Of a DNA stretch of 64,000 nt, positions 24,824 through 33,786 are shown piece after piece. Source of the DNA: Burkholderia sp. L27(2015) (GTDB lineage Bacteria; Pseudomonadota; Gammaproteobacteria; Burkholderiales; Burkholderiaceae); the NCBI RefSeq assembly GCF_009765705.1, contig NZ_LMUX01000016.1, forward strand, positions 308,837-372,836, in the 5' to 3' direction. The notes below the pieces were generated by a model. That model had not been told where the DNA came from, did no database searches, and was given only the letters and a program-made list of their open reading frames with translations. Every line of letters begins with the position of its first letter. The first letter of the stretch is position 1. Made by a program: the position numbers and the translations under genes.

Positions 24824-26488
24824 TCACTGTGCGACCTCCGTGACCCGGTTTTTGAGTTCGTCGACGAGTACCCGGATGTTCTCCGAGTAGTCGACCGGAA
24901 CGATTACCAACTGCACACCGCCTTCGCGGAACGCCGCTTCCAGCGTCGGCGCCAGCGCTTCGGCTGACTCGACCCGTCGTCCTTTAGCCCCATAAGCATC
25001 CGCGTACTTGACGAAATCGGGGTTGCCGAAAGTGAGACCCCAGTCCGTGAAATTGTCGACGGCCTGCTTCCATCGGATCATTCCGTAGGCGTCGTCCTGG
25101 ATGATCAATACAACGAGGTTGAGCTTCAGCCGGACCGCGGTCTCGAGTTCCTGCGAGTTCATCATGAAGCCGCCGTCGCCGCACACCGCCATCACGCGCC
25201 GGGCAGGATAGAGCAGCGCGGCCATCAGGGCCGACGGCAAGCCGGCGCCCATCGTCGCCAATGCGTTGTCGAGCAGCAGCGTGTTGGCGCTGCGTGTCCG
25301 ATAACATCGCGCGAACCAGATCTTGTACATCCCGTTGTCGAGGGCGACGATGCCGTCGGCCGGCATCACCTCGCGCACGTCGTGGACGATGCGTTGAGGC
25401 GTCAGCGGGTAGCGTGATTCCTGCGCCCGGTCCATCGTGCGTCTCAAGATACCTTCGCGCAGAGGCGCCAGTGCAGCCGCGTTCGCAAGCTTGCCTTGCA
25501 CCTGGTCTGCGAGCCGCCGCAGACTCAGGCCAAGGTCGCCCACCACTTCGGCATGCGGGAAGAACACCTGTTCGACGTGCGCCGGCGTATAACCCACGTG
25601 AATGACGGTGGGTCCCTTCGGCCCCATGATGAACGGTGGTTTTTCGACGGTGTCATGCCCGATCGCGAGGATCAGGTCGGCGCGGTCGATCGCCTCGTGC
25701 AGGTAGTCGCGCTCGCTTAGCGCGGCCGTTCCCATCCAGAGTTCAGTAGACTCGTCATTGCCGACGGCGGCAACGGTACCCTTGCCCATCTGGGTGGTGA
25801 AGAACGGGATACCGGTGCGTCGAATGAATTCGGTCAATTGACCCGCAAGCCGCGGCCGGTTGCTGGCGGCACCGAACATGACCAACGGACGCTCAGCCTT
25901 CATCAGCAAAGCCGCAGCCCGTTCGATGGCAGCCTCTTGCGCCATCGGGAGTTCGACGGGATGAAGCGGAACGAGCGCCACCTCATCGCTGACTTCAACG
26001 GCGGCCACGTCTTCAGGCAACTCGAGGTGGACCGGCCCGGGCCGCTCGTCCGCGGCAAGCCGGAACGCTTCGCGCACCACGGTTGGAATACTGGCCCCGC
26101 TGACGATCTGCTGGGACGCCTTGGTCAGTGGTTTCATCGTGGCGACAATATCGACGATCTGGAAGCGCGCTTGGTGCGCCGACATGATTGGCTTCTGCCC
26201 GGTAACGAGCACCATCGGCATAGCGCCGAGATGCGCGTAGGCGGCACCGGTGACCAGATTCAGTGCGCCGGGGCCGAGCGTCGCCATGCAGACGCCCGGC
26301 CTTCCCGTCAGGCGGCCGTGAGTCGCCGCCATGAAGGCTGCAGACTGTTCATGGCGGGTCAGAATCAGATGAATGCTGGAGCGCCGCAGCGACTCGACGA
26401 CGTCGAGATTCTCTTCACCGGGCACGGCGAAGACGCGATCGACGCCTTCATTCTCCAGGGCCTTGACGAACAGGTCGGATGCTTTCAT
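24824..26488 (-). CDS. Thiamine-diphosphate enzyme, catabolic acetolactate synthase type
   Basis: Condenses two pyruvates to acetolactate, or acts on a related 2-oxoacid. The 554-residue protein has the three-domain layout: N-terminal pyrimidine-binding domain with catalytic Glu in LTRHEQSAAFMA, a central domain, and the C-terminal diphosphate-binding domain with GDGGFMMNSQELETA and DDAYGMIRWKQ. The last stretch resembles AlsS-type catabolic synthases, not FAD-dependent biosynthetic IlvB. No regulatory subunit and no acetolactate decarboxylase adjoin it. It lies wholly inside the segment separating two tRNA-Val halves, so it may have arrived by transfer. The start at 26488 follows an AAGGTGACT-like ribosome site. 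Confidence 0.85.
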   Translation of the reverse strand: MKASDLFVKALENEGVDRVFAVPGEENLDVVESLRRSSIHLILTRHEQSAAFMAATHGRLTGRPGVCMATLGPGALNLVTGAAYAHLGAMPMVLVTGQKPIMSAHQARFQIVDIVATMKPLTKASQQIVSGASIPTVVREAFRLAADERPGPVHLELPEDVAAVEVSDEVALVPLHPVELPMAQEAAIERAAALLMKAERPLVMFGAASNRPRLAGQLTEFIRRTGIPFFTTQMGKGTVAAVGNDESTELWMGTAALSERDYLHEAIDRADLILAIGHDTVEKPPFIMGPKGPTVIHVGYTPAHVEQVFFPHAEVVGDLGLSLRRLADQVQGKLANAAALAPLREGILRRTMDRAQESRYPLTPQRIVHDVREVMPADGIVALDNGMYKIWFARCYRTRSANTLLLDNALATMGAGLPSALMAALLYPARRVMAVCGDGGFMMNSQELETAVRLKLNLVVLIIQDDAYGMIRWKQAVDNFTDWGLTFGNPDFVKYADAYGAKGRRVESAEALAPTLEAAFREGGVQLVIVPVDYSENIRVLVDELKNRVTEVAQ

Positions 26489-27010
26489 GGATAGTCACCT
26501 TTTTTCTTTTGACCACAGTTAATCGTGGGAAAACGGTGGACGCGCCGCGTTGGTCACCAATCGGGCCTGGAGCGATGTCCTTAGCTTGGCGTGTCACATA
26601 AACTGCTGCTTGCGCATGGGTTTCACAAACATCTGATGCAGAATCGAGCTTGCTAACGGGCTTCACTCAAGAAGGCAGCTAACTCACTGTACACCTGCGC
26701 GCGTCGGGTGCAGCAGTCGAGGGGCTGATGAGGGTCGGCCTGGAATGAAAGCGGCGATCAGGGGCGAGCGAAATCCTCGCAGCAAATTGACCGAATCGGA
26801 CGTGATCGAGATTAAGCGTATTTTGTAAGGTCAGACAGGGGAGAAGGTGACGCGGGCCGCGCTGGCTCTATGGTACGGCGTATCCGGCGCGCAGATTTCT
26901 GACATCGCAAACGGCCGATGCCAGGCACACGTAGCAAGGTAAGACCCCGGTGTACGATTGGACTCGCACCGGACTCGACGTTACCGGTGCGCACACATGG
27001 AAAGGGTATT
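26489..27010. other. Non-coding stretch between acetolactate synthase and tRNA-Val
   Basis: I see no gene, hairpin terminator or repeat in these 522 bases. Open frames are short and lack ribosome sites. The part nearest 26488 should hold the acetolactate synthase promoter on the minus strand. The whole stretch belongs to the segment bounded by the two tRNA-Val halves. Confidence 0.5.
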
Positions 27011-27085
27011 TGGTAGCCGGTGGCGGTTTCGAACCGTCGACCCCCGCAGTGTGAATGCGATGCTCTACCCCTGAGCTAACCGGCT
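27011..27085 (-). tRNA. tRNA-Val (anticodon CAC)
   Basis: A complete 75-base tRNA including encoded CCA. The acceptor strands AGCCGGT and ACCGGCT pair fully, the D-arm reads AGCTCAGGGGTAGAGC, and the anticodon stem TCGCA/TGCGG encloses TTCACAC with anticodon CAC. The T-arm loop is TTCGAAA, and the discriminator is A. It reads GUG codons. It lies 61 bases downstream of a truncated tRNA-Val 5' half with the same anticodon but a different acceptor stem. Confidence 0.9.
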
Positions 27086-27146
27086 ATATGGGTACTTCTG
27101 ATGGCGCTGCGTTGCTCTTCGGGTCATGGGGCTTAAACGATTACCG

Positions 27147-27189
27147 TTTGCCGTGTGAAAGCAGTGCTCTACCGCTGAGCTAACCACCC
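27147..27189 (-). pseudogene. 5' half of a disrupted tRNA-Val(CAC) gene
   Basis: On the minus strand this reads as a normal tRNA from acceptor GGGTGGT through the D-arm (AGCTCAGCGGTAGAGC) and the anticodon loop TTCACAC to GGCA. It then loses tRNA character: the following bases do not form a T-arm, pair with the acceptor or encode CCA. The matching 3' half with acceptor ACCACCC and CCA is at 24777-24817. The join of the two would give a near-normal tRNA-Val with a 7-base variable loop and one T-stem mismatch. Confidence 0.7.
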
Positions 27190-27437
27190 GAATTGCGTGC
27201 TACTTACGGACGTGAAAACCGCATCCAACTCGCGTTCCCCGCCGATTCGGGCTCGAACTGTACCTGAACCGAAAGCGCGAAGCAAGCTATATGCTTAAAC
27301 GCTGTCCGCTAAAACAAGACCGCGAGTATAGCGTCACATCTGTCTTTTGGGAAGACCCCAAATGGTGCATCAACCGAAAAATCCGCATTGATCGCCAACG
27401 GCCGCCATACCGCACAACCACCGCCTACGCGAACGCC

Positions 27438-28553
27438 TCACGCCGACAACAACGCTCCATCGCGAAACGGCGTCGCCCCAGCCACATGCGCCACCACCAT
27501 CCCGGTCGTCGCAAAACGCGCCACATGCCGCGCATACAGCACACCGGCAACACTCGCCGTCAAAACCTGCACGGTGTCTGTCAACGGATCGATCACCTCC
27601 GCCACCGTGTCCCCCGCGTTGACCCAATCCCCCGGCGCGGCATGGTACACCAGCACACCGCTGCTACGCGCCGTAATCGGTTCCGACCCGGCCAGCGGCG
27701 TGGCGGGATAGAGCAGGTCAGGCAACGGCGGCGCGGGTCCATCGATCACGCCCCGATGCTGCAAATACGCAATGATGGCTTCGGCGTCCTGCCGCGCATA
27801 GTCATGCGTCACATCGGTCTGACCACGGCACTCCACCGTCACCGAGATCGCGCTGTGCGGAATCGGATAGCGCTCGTCAAAGCGCGCGCGCAAGTCCGAC
27901 CAGCAAAAACTATGGATCTCGTCAAACGGATTACCCACCGAATTCAGCGCCAGCAACGAAGCATGGGCTTGCAGATAACGCGCAAGCGGCTCCACTTCCT
28001 CCCAACGATCGGGATTGGTGTACACATGCATCACGGCTTCCCAGTCGCAGTGCAAATCGAACACCACGTCCGCGTCATAAGAGAGGCGTTGCAACGCGAG
28101 GCGCTGCGATTCAAGCTCGGTGCCGGGCGTCTGCTCGTCGAGTGCACTGCGCATCGCCGCACGAATGACGCTGCGGTTCTGATCGGGATCGTCGCTCAAC
28201 TTGGCTTCGATCCCCGGCATGATCAGCGCGCTCAGGTCATAGAAGTTGCGGTTGAAATTTTGCGCGGTGTTGGCGTCGAATCGGCCCACCATGCGCCCCA
28301 ACCACTGCTGGCTCAAGCCGACCGGGTTCGCCGCGGGCACCAGTACGACCCGGCCGCGCAGTTGGCCCGCCGCTTCGATCTCGACGAGCCGCCGTCGCAG
28401 ATGCCAAGCGACCAGCATCCCAGGCAGCTCATCGGCATGCAGCGAGGCCTGGATATAGATCTTTTCGCCGCGCTCGTCGCCAAAGTGGAAGCTGACGATA
28501 CTGCGCGTCGTACCCAGCGTGGGCGAAACCAGCGGATGGGTTTGGGTTTGCAT
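27438..28553 (-). CDS. Succinylglutamate desuccinylase/aspartoacylase family deacylase
   Basis: Zinc-dependent M14-like amidohydrolase of 371 residues that cleaves an acyl group from an amino acid or related amine. The zinc pattern is visible as ASLHADELPG near residue 35 and FDLHCDWEA near 165, with LVPAANPVGLSQ between. The C-terminal 80 residues form a beta-barrel-like extension (SSGVLVYHAAPGDWVNAGDTVAEVIDP) typical of the larger bacterial members. It starts 2 bases after dnaQ ends and is probably co-transcribed with it. The substrate is unknown. A large open frame on the opposite strand is an artefact of codon bias. Confidence 0.85.
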   Translation of the reverse strand: MQTQTHPLVSPTLGTTRSIVSFHFGDERGEKIYIQASLHADELPGMLVAWHLRRRLVEIEAAGQLRGRVVLVPAANPVGLSQQWLGRMVGRFDANTAQNFNRNFYDLSALIMPGIEAKLSDDPDQNRSVIRAAMRSALDEQTPGTELESQRLALQRLSYDADVVFDLHCDWEAVMHVYTNPDRWEEVEPLARYLQAHASLLALNSVGNPFDEIHSFCWSDLRARFDERYPIPHSAISVTVECRGQTDVTHDYARQDAEAIIAYLQHRGVIDGPAPPLPDLLYPATPLAGSEPITARSSGVLVYHAAPGDWVNAGDTVAEVIDPLTDTVQVLTASVAGVLYARHVARFATTGMVVAHVAGATPFRDGALLSA

Positions 28554-28555
28554 GA

Positions 28556-29266
28556 TCAGCTCTCAGTGCGCCAGACGCAGGGGCCTTTGACGGCTTTGTC
28601 GATGCCGTCGAGCAGCGCATCGTGCGCGACCAACTCTTCGGCGCTGGCCGAGAGCACCCGCAGTTCCAGTGCGTCCAGCGCAATCAACGGGCCGTCGATG
28701 CCGCCAGTGCCGCCGCCGGCATGGCCCAGCATGTCGATCACGAGGCTTTCCTGGCCGCGCGTCATTGCCAGATAAACCTCGGCCAGCAGCTCCGAATCCA
28801 GCAGTGCGCCGTGCAGCGTACGGTGCGCGTTGCTCACGCCCAGCCGGTCGCACAGTGCGTCTAGCGAATTGCGCTTGCCCGGATACATGGCTTTAGCGTC
28901 GACCAGCGTGTCGATCACATTGCCGCAGGACGCGCGAAACGGCGGGCGGCCCAGCAGCGCGAACTCCGCATCGAGAAAGCCCAGGTCGAACGGCGCGTTA
29001 TGAATGATCACCTCGGCGCCGTCGATGAAATCTCTGAGCGCGTCGGCCACTTCGCGAAATTTCGGCTTGTCGCTGAGAAATTCGGTGGTCAATCCATGGA
29101 CGGCCAACGCGCCCGGGTCGCTTTCGCGTTCGGGGTTGATGTAGAGATGCAGGTTATTGCCGGTGAGACGGCGCTGGAATAGCTCGACGCAACCGATTTC
29201 GATGACGCGGTCGCCGGTGCGGGCATTCAGGCCGGTGGTTTCAGTATCGAGGACTATCTGTCGCAT
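28556..29266 (-). CDS. dnaQ: DNA polymerase III epsilon subunit (3'-5' proofreading exonuclease)
   Basis: Proofreading subunit of the replicase. The 236-residue protein has the DEDD exonuclease motifs: Exo I with Asp7 and Glu9 in LDTETTG, Exo II in IIHNAPFDLGFLDAE, and Exo III in HRTLHGALLDSELLAEVYL. The C-terminal tail should bind the alpha subunit. Length matches E. coli DnaQ (243). It follows rnhA on the minus strand by 62 bases; dnaQ and rnhA are neighbours in many Proteobacteria, which supports the call. Confidence 0.95.
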   Translation of the reverse strand: MRQIVLDTETTGLNARTGDRVIEIGCVELFQRRLTGNNLHLYINPERESDPGALAVHGLTTEFLSDKPKFREVADALRDFIDGAEVIIHNAPFDLGFLDAEFALLGRPPFRASCGNVIDTLVDAKAMYPGKRNSLDALCDRLGVSNAHRTLHGALLDSELLAEVYLAMTRGQESLVIDMLGHAGGGTGGIDGPLIALDALELRVLSASAEELVAHDALLDGIDKAVKGPCVWRTES

Positions 29267-29328
29267 GCTGGGCGTTCCGATAACAGGGTGAAAGTAGGGC
29301 GAATCATCGCGATGCCCGTCGTGATACG

Positions 29329-29772
29329 TCAGGCAGCGATGGAGGCAACGCCCTTGTTGGCCAGTGCGTCGGCGCGTTCATTCTCTGGGTGCCCGGCGTG
29401 GCCCTTGACCCAGCGCCATTCGATCTTGTGCGTCTGGGTTGCCGCATCGAGCCGTTTCCACAAATCGGAATTCTTGACCGGCGCGCGGGCGGCCGTCATC
29501 CATCCCTTGGCCTTCCACCCGTGTATCCATTCGCTGATGCCTTTTTGCACATATTGCGAATCGGTATAGACCACCACTTGGCTGGGACGTTTCAGCGCTT
29601 CGAGCGCGGCGATCACGCCCATCAGTTCCATGCGGTTGTTGGTGGTCAGGGCTTCGCCGCCGAACAGCTCTTTTTCCTGGGTGCCGAAGCGCATCAGGGC
29701 GCCCCAGCCGCCAGGGCCAGGGTTGCCCTTGCAGGCGCCGTCGGTGTAAATCTCAATCGCGGGTTGATCCAT
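29329..29772 (-). CDS. rnhA: Ribonuclease HI
   Basis: Cleaves the RNA strand of RNA-DNA hybrids. The 147-residue protein has all four metal-binding acidic residues: Asp11 in [11 protein letters not shown], Glu49 in NNRMEL, Asp71 in YTDSQYV, and Asp135 in NERADALA. The catalytic-loop His is in KGHAGH. Its start codon overlaps the stop of the upstream methyltransferase by one base (TAATG), so the two are translationally coupled. Confidence 0.96.
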   Translation of the reverse strand: MDQPAIEIYTDGACKGNPGPGGWGALMRFGTQEKELFGGEALTTNNRMELMGVIAALEALKRPSQVVVYTDSQYVQKGISEWIHGWKAKGWMTAARAPVKNSDLWKRLDAATQTHKIEWRWVKGHAGHPENERADALANKGVASIAA

Positions 29773-30680
29773 TATTTTGCGGGTTCACTACGTGCTGTGT
29801 TGATAAATTCGCGAGCCGATACGTTCGCGATGGAAAATTCGGTGCTGGCGTGCGGTGTCGCCACCGGCGCCAACGCGGGTGCGAGCGCCGGTTTTGTTGC
29901 CCACGCCTTGCCGATCAGGCGCATGCCGGTGACGCGCTTGATGGCGGTAATCATGTACGACGCGCCGAAAATCGGCCACCACCGGTCGCCCGCGGCCTCC
30001 ATGAATGCGCAGCGTGCCAGCCACTTGTCGGTGAGCAGGGGCGGACGATAGCAGCCGAAACGGCCGCGGTCCAGTTCGAAGCCGAGTAATTTGATCCAGT
30101 CCTTGATCCGATTGAACGCAATCAGATCGTGCGCAGCCGGAACAAACTGACTCCCCGTCATACGGCTCACGGTTTGGCGCACGCCCCACAAGCTCAGCGA
30201 ATTGAAGCCCAGGATTACCAGTTGTCCTTCCGGCATCAGCACCCGTTCCGCCTCGCGCAGCAGGCCGTGCGGGTTGGGGGTAAATTCCAGCGTGTGCGGC
30301 AGAACCAGCAAATCCACGCTTTGTGCGTCGAAAGGCAGCTCGAGAAAATCGCACCAGATGGTGCTGCGCCCAGCGGGGCTGCTCGGGGCCACGGCCGATT
30401 TTTGCCTCGAGTCCTGCGCCGATGCGCCGCTCGCCTGCATCGTCGCGCCTGGCAATGCGAACGGCGCGCTGGTGCCCAATGCAGCATCCAGCACCAGGCC
30501 GCGGTAGGGCATCCGGTTTTCCCGCAGTGCATCAAGCTGCGGCATGCCGAGTTGCAATGCGTGGTAGCCAAAGATGTTCGACACGACCTGGTCGAGCTGG
30601 GACTGCTCCCAATCGAGCACGTACCGGCCGGGCGGAGAGACGGTCCACGCCGGCCAATCTATAATCGGGCGATCAGCCAT
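29772..30680 (-). CDS. SAM-dependent methyltransferase (class I)
   Basis: Predicted methyltransferase of 302 residues, substrate unknown. It has the methyltransferase_11 features [22 protein letters not shown] (motif II region) and [20 protein letters not shown] (motif III). Motif I is less obvious ([18 protein letters not shown]) and is followed by a Ser/Ala-rich insert of about 30 residues. The C-terminal 40 residues are Ala/Pro-rich and probably disordered. It heads the methyltransferase-rnhA-dnaQ-deacylase series and is divergent from gloB, an arrangement I associate with Burkholderiaceae. Confidence 0.8.
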   Translation of the reverse strand: MADRPIIDWPAWTVSPPGRYVLDWEQSQLDQVVSNIFGYHALQLGMPQLDALRENRMPYRGLVLDAALGTSAPFALPGATMQASGASAQDSRQKSAVAPSSPAGRSTIWCDFLELPFDAQSVDLLVLPHTLEFTPNPHGLLREAERVLMPEGQLVILGFNSLSLWGVRQTVSRMTGSQFVPAAHDLIAFNRIKDWIKLLGFELDRGRFGCYRPPLLTDKWLARCAFMEAAGDRWWPIFGASYMITAIKRVTGMRLIGKAWATKPALAPALAPVATPHASTEFSIANVSAREFINTARSEPAK

Positions 30681-30860
30681 GGTGAAATTTAGCGCGCATC
30701 ATGTCATGCATTATTTTAGTGGCGGCGACTTTGCGAGTGAATCGGCGGACCTTGTAAAAGATCCAGTGTAAAGCAGCCGGGTCTTTATGGGTCTTTCTGG
30801 GGCTTTCTGGCTCTTTTTATTCGTCAATTCGAATTTTCGGCAGCTTCAACCGTGATTTCC

Positions 30861-31667
30861 ATGAAAAACAAACTTTCTGTACTCGATTGCCTTACGATCC
30901 CTGCGTTTGAAGACAACTATTTCTGGTTGCTCTCCGATGGGCAGGATGCCGTGGTGGTCGATCCCGGCGCCGCGGCGCCGGTCGAGGCTAGCCTGCGCGA
31001 GCACGGCCTGCGCCTGAGCGCCATTTTACTCACGCACCATCATCGCGACCATGTCGGTGGTGTGGCCGAGTTGCTAAACGGGCGCGACATTCCCGTGTTC
31101 GGCCCCCGGCATGAAGCGATCGCTCACATCACCGATCGTCTCGAAGGCGGCGACCGGGTCGAGCTCAGCGCACCGGCGTTGTCGCTCGCGGTGCTCGATG
31201 TGCCGGGCCATACCAGCGGCCATATCGCCTATTTCATGGCGGGGCGCACGCCACGGGTGTTTTGTGGCGATACGATGTTCGCGTGCGGCTGTGGGCGTTT
31301 ATTCGAAGGTACGCCGTCGCAAATGCTGTCGTCCTTGGACACACTATCGGCACTTCCCGACGAAACGCGTGTGCATTGCGCCCACGAATATACGCTGTCG
31401 AATATCCGTTTCGCGCGGGCCGCGGACCCAGACAACCTCGATTTACAGGCCTGGGAAGTCGAGGCACAGCGGTTGCGTGGGCAAGGTACGCCCACTGTGC
31501 CCACTACGCTGGGCCACGAGAAACGGGTCAATCCGTTCTTGCGCTCGGCCGCGCCGCAGCTCCAGGCATCGCTGCAGCAAGCGCTGGGCGCAGCCGCGAG
31601 CGCGGTGAGCGGAGATCGGCTTGAGACCTTCACGGTCTTGCGCGCGTGGAAAGACCGTTTCAAATAG
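30861..31667 (+). CDS. gloB: Hydroxyacylglutathione hydrolase (glyoxalase II)
   Basis: Hydrolyses S-D-lactoylglutathione to D-lactate and glutathione in methylglyoxal detoxification. The 268-residue protein has the metallo-beta-lactamase motif Thr58-His-His-His-Arg-Asp-His64, then VPGHTSGHIAYF, FCGDTMFACGCGRLFEGT, and the CAHEYTLSN and GHEKRVNPFLR segments diagnostic of GloB. ATG at 30861 gives the usual N-terminus; GTG at 30852 is in frame and possible. Divergent from the methyltransferase, with about 180 bases between. Confidence 0.94.
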   Translation: MKNKLSVLDCLTIPAFEDNYFWLLSDGQDAVVVDPGAAAPVEASLREHGLRLSAILLTHHHRDHVGGVAELLNGRDIPVFGPRHEAIAHITDRLEGGDRVELSAPALSLAVLDVPGHTSGHIAYFMAGRTPRVFCGDTMFACGCGRLFEGTPSQMLSSLDTLSALPDETRVHCAHEYTLSNIRFARAADPDNLDLQAWEVEAQRLRGQGTPTVPTTLGHEKRVNPFLRSAAPQLQASLQQALGAAASAVSGDRLETFTVLRAWKDRFK

Positions 31668-31842
31668 GGACGCAAACGCAACCCCCGCCCGACCTCACGT
31701 TTAGGGCGAGTTCCCTGCGTTATGTATCGAATTTTTAAGCCTTTTTTTGGGTCTATGCATTGACGAAGCTGGTTCCGTACCTTAGGATCAGTTTCGTCCG
31801 GGAGCATTGCCCGAGTCGTTACAATAGGAAGCAAATACCCCG

Positions 31843-33786
31843 ATGCGCCTGATTTTGACCGCACTCCTGACCTTGCTGCTGGCCGCTTGCGCCACGCAGG
31901 GCACACAGACCTCAGGTAACGCCGCCGGCGCCAACGCTACAGCTAATTCCCAATTCGAAGTCGATCCCTCGCTGCGCAAAGCGACAGCGGATCAAACCAT
32001 CGATCTGGATCACAACTCAGTCGACGCGTTGGCCAAGGGCCAGGGCGACCTCTGGGGGCGTATCCGCAATGGTTTCCAGTTGACCGATCTTGATGGCGAT
32101 TTGGTTCAGACCCAACTGAACTGGTACACGACCCGGCCCGATTATGTGCAGCGCATGACCGAGCGCTCGCAGAAATACCTGTACCACATCGTCGAATCGC
32201 TTGAGCAGCGGCATATGCCGACCGAACTCGCGCTACTGCCGTTTATCGAGTCGGCGTATAACCCGCAGGCGCTCTCGGTCGCCAAGGCGGCTGGCATGTG
32301 GCAGTTCGTCCCGACCACGGGGCGCGACTACAACCTCAAGCAGAACCTGTTTCAAGATCAACGGCGCGACGTGCTGGCGTCGACCAACGCGGCGCTCGAT
32401 TACTTGTCGCGCCTGCACGATATGTTCGGCGACTGGTATCTGGCGCTGGCAGCTTACAACTGGGGCGAGGGCAATGTGCAGCGTGCCATTGCGCGCAATC
32501 AGGCGGCCGGGTTGCCGACCGACTACATGAGCCTGAAGTTGCCGGCCGAGACGCGAAATTACGTTCCCAAGCTGCAGGCTGTGAAGGACATCATCGCGAA
32601 CCCGCAGACGTACGGGTTGACCTTGCCGGAAGTACCGAATCGTCCTTACTTCGTCAGCGTCAAGACTTCGCATGACATCGATGTCGATGTGGCAGCCCAA
32701 CTGGCGGAATTGCCGCTCGACGAATTCAAGGCGTTGAACCCGTCGTTCCGCAAGCCGTTGATCGTGGGATCCAGCGACTCGCCGATCTTGCTGCCGTTCG
32801 ATAACGCGCAGATATTCGAGCGCAATTTGCGTGCCCATGATGGTCCGCTGTCGTCGTGGACCACCTATACCGTCACCACCCGCGAAACGCCGGCGGCGCT
32901 GGCTCAGCGCATCGGTGTCGATGCCGATACGTTGGTATCGATCAACAAGATTCCGACCGGCATGCGGCTGAAATCGGGGTCGACACTGCTGGTGCCCAAG
33001 ACGGCAGACAACGTGGATGACATCAGCGCCGACGTCGTCGAGAACGCGGTGCTGTCGATCGAGCCGGATTTGCCCGATACCCGCAAAGTACTGGTTCGAG
33101 TGCGCAAGCGCGAAACGATTGCGCAATTGGCGCTGCGTTATAACGTCTCGATCGGTCAGATCCAGTCCTGGAACAAGACGCGCCGTACCTCGTTCACGCC
33201 AGGGCAGACCGTTTTCCTGCATTTGCCCGTCGACAAAGCCGTGCCCGTAGAGCCCGCAGCGCCACGTTTGTTGCAGGCTGCGGTGGAACCGCGTGCGTCC
33301 GGTGGTCGGGTGGAGCGCCTCGGTACCGTGCGTGTGGACGCACCCACGGTAAGCGGCGGCATTATCAAGGTGTCGGATCAAATCGACAGCAAGGCGCCGG
33401 TCAAAGGCGGCAAGAAGGGCTCAACTCAAGCCACGACTCGCGGCGGCCGGGCGGTCAGTGTCGCGCGCGATACGGCGCCCGGGGCTACCGTAGCTGCCGC
33501 GGTTACGTCAACGCGTGGCAGAACGTCCGTGGCTAAGCCAGTCGCCCGCGTATCGTCCAAGGTCGCATCCAAAGCGCTTGTGACGAAGACGGTGGCTGTT
33601 CAGGCGCCGCCCGAGGCCGCCACCAAGCACCCGGCCGCAAAGGCCGGGGCAAAAGCGACTGCACCCGCCGTTGCGCGTGCGGTGACACCGGCCAAAGGCG
33701 GCAAGGGTCCGGTCAAGGCCGCAGTAGACGCGCACGGCAAGCCTATCGCCAACGCCGAAAAAACCCGCAAGAAGCAAGACAGCTAA
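31843..33786 (+). CDS. mltD: Membrane-bound lytic murein transglycosylase D with LysM repeats
   Basis: Outer-membrane lipoprotein that cleaves peptidoglycan glycan strands. The 647-residue protein has a lipobox LLAAC (lipidated Cys near residue 19), and a GH23 lysozyme-like domain with catalytic Glu136 in LLPFIESAYNPQA, followed by GMWQFVPTTGRDY and ALAAYNWGEGNVQRAI. Two LysM modules then follow (about 340-390 and 410-455). The last 190 residues are a low-complexity Ala/Lys/Thr/Val-rich tail with little secondary structure, unusually basic and probably a wall-binding or disordered region. It follows gloB, as in many Proteobacteria. Confidence 0.92.
   Translation: MRLILTALLTLLLAACATQGTQTSGNAAGANATANSQFEVDPSLRKATADQTIDLDHNSVDALAKGQGDLWGRIRNGFQLTDLDGDLVQTQLNWYTTRPDYVQRMTERSQKYLYHIVESLEQRHMPTELALLPFIESAYNPQALSVAKAAGMWQFVPTTGRDYNLKQNLFQDQRRDVLASTNAALDYLSRLHDMFGDWYLALAAYNWGEGNVQRAIARNQAAGLPTDYMSLKLPAETRNYVPKLQAVKDIIANPQTYGLTLPEVPNRPYFVSVKTSHDIDVDVAAQLAELPLDEFKALNPSFRKPLIVGSSDSPILLPFDNAQIFERNLRAHDGPLSSWTTYTVTTRETPAALAQRIGVDADTLVSINKIPTGMRLKSGSTLLVPKTADNVDDISADVVENAVLSIEPDLPDTRKVLVRVRKRETIAQLALRYNVSIGQIQSWNKTRRTSFTPGQTVFLHLPVDKAVPVEPAAPRLLQAAVEPRASGGRVERLGTVRVDAPTVSGGIIKVSDQIDSKAPVKGGKKGSTQATTRGGRAVSVARDTAPGATVAAAVTSTRGRTSVAKPVARVSSKVASKALVTKTVAVQAPPEAATKHPAAKAGAKATAPAVARAVTPAKGGKGPVKAAVDAHGKPIANAEKTRKKQDS

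Noticed and set aside
27121-27189. A complete but unusual tRNA at this place
   Set aside because: The 3' part does not form a T-stem, pairs with the acceptor over only five bases if shifted by one, and has no CCA; a truncated 5' half explains it better.
27241-27275. A third tRNA-like T-arm (CTCGAACTG) on the minus strand
   Set aside because: The flanking bases do not pair as a T-stem and no acceptor or anticodon arm is found.
27291-28775. A 494-residue plus-strand open frame
   Set aside because: It lies opposite the deacylase and dnaQ genes, is extremely Arg/His-rich and has no recognisable domain; it reflects codon bias on the other strand.
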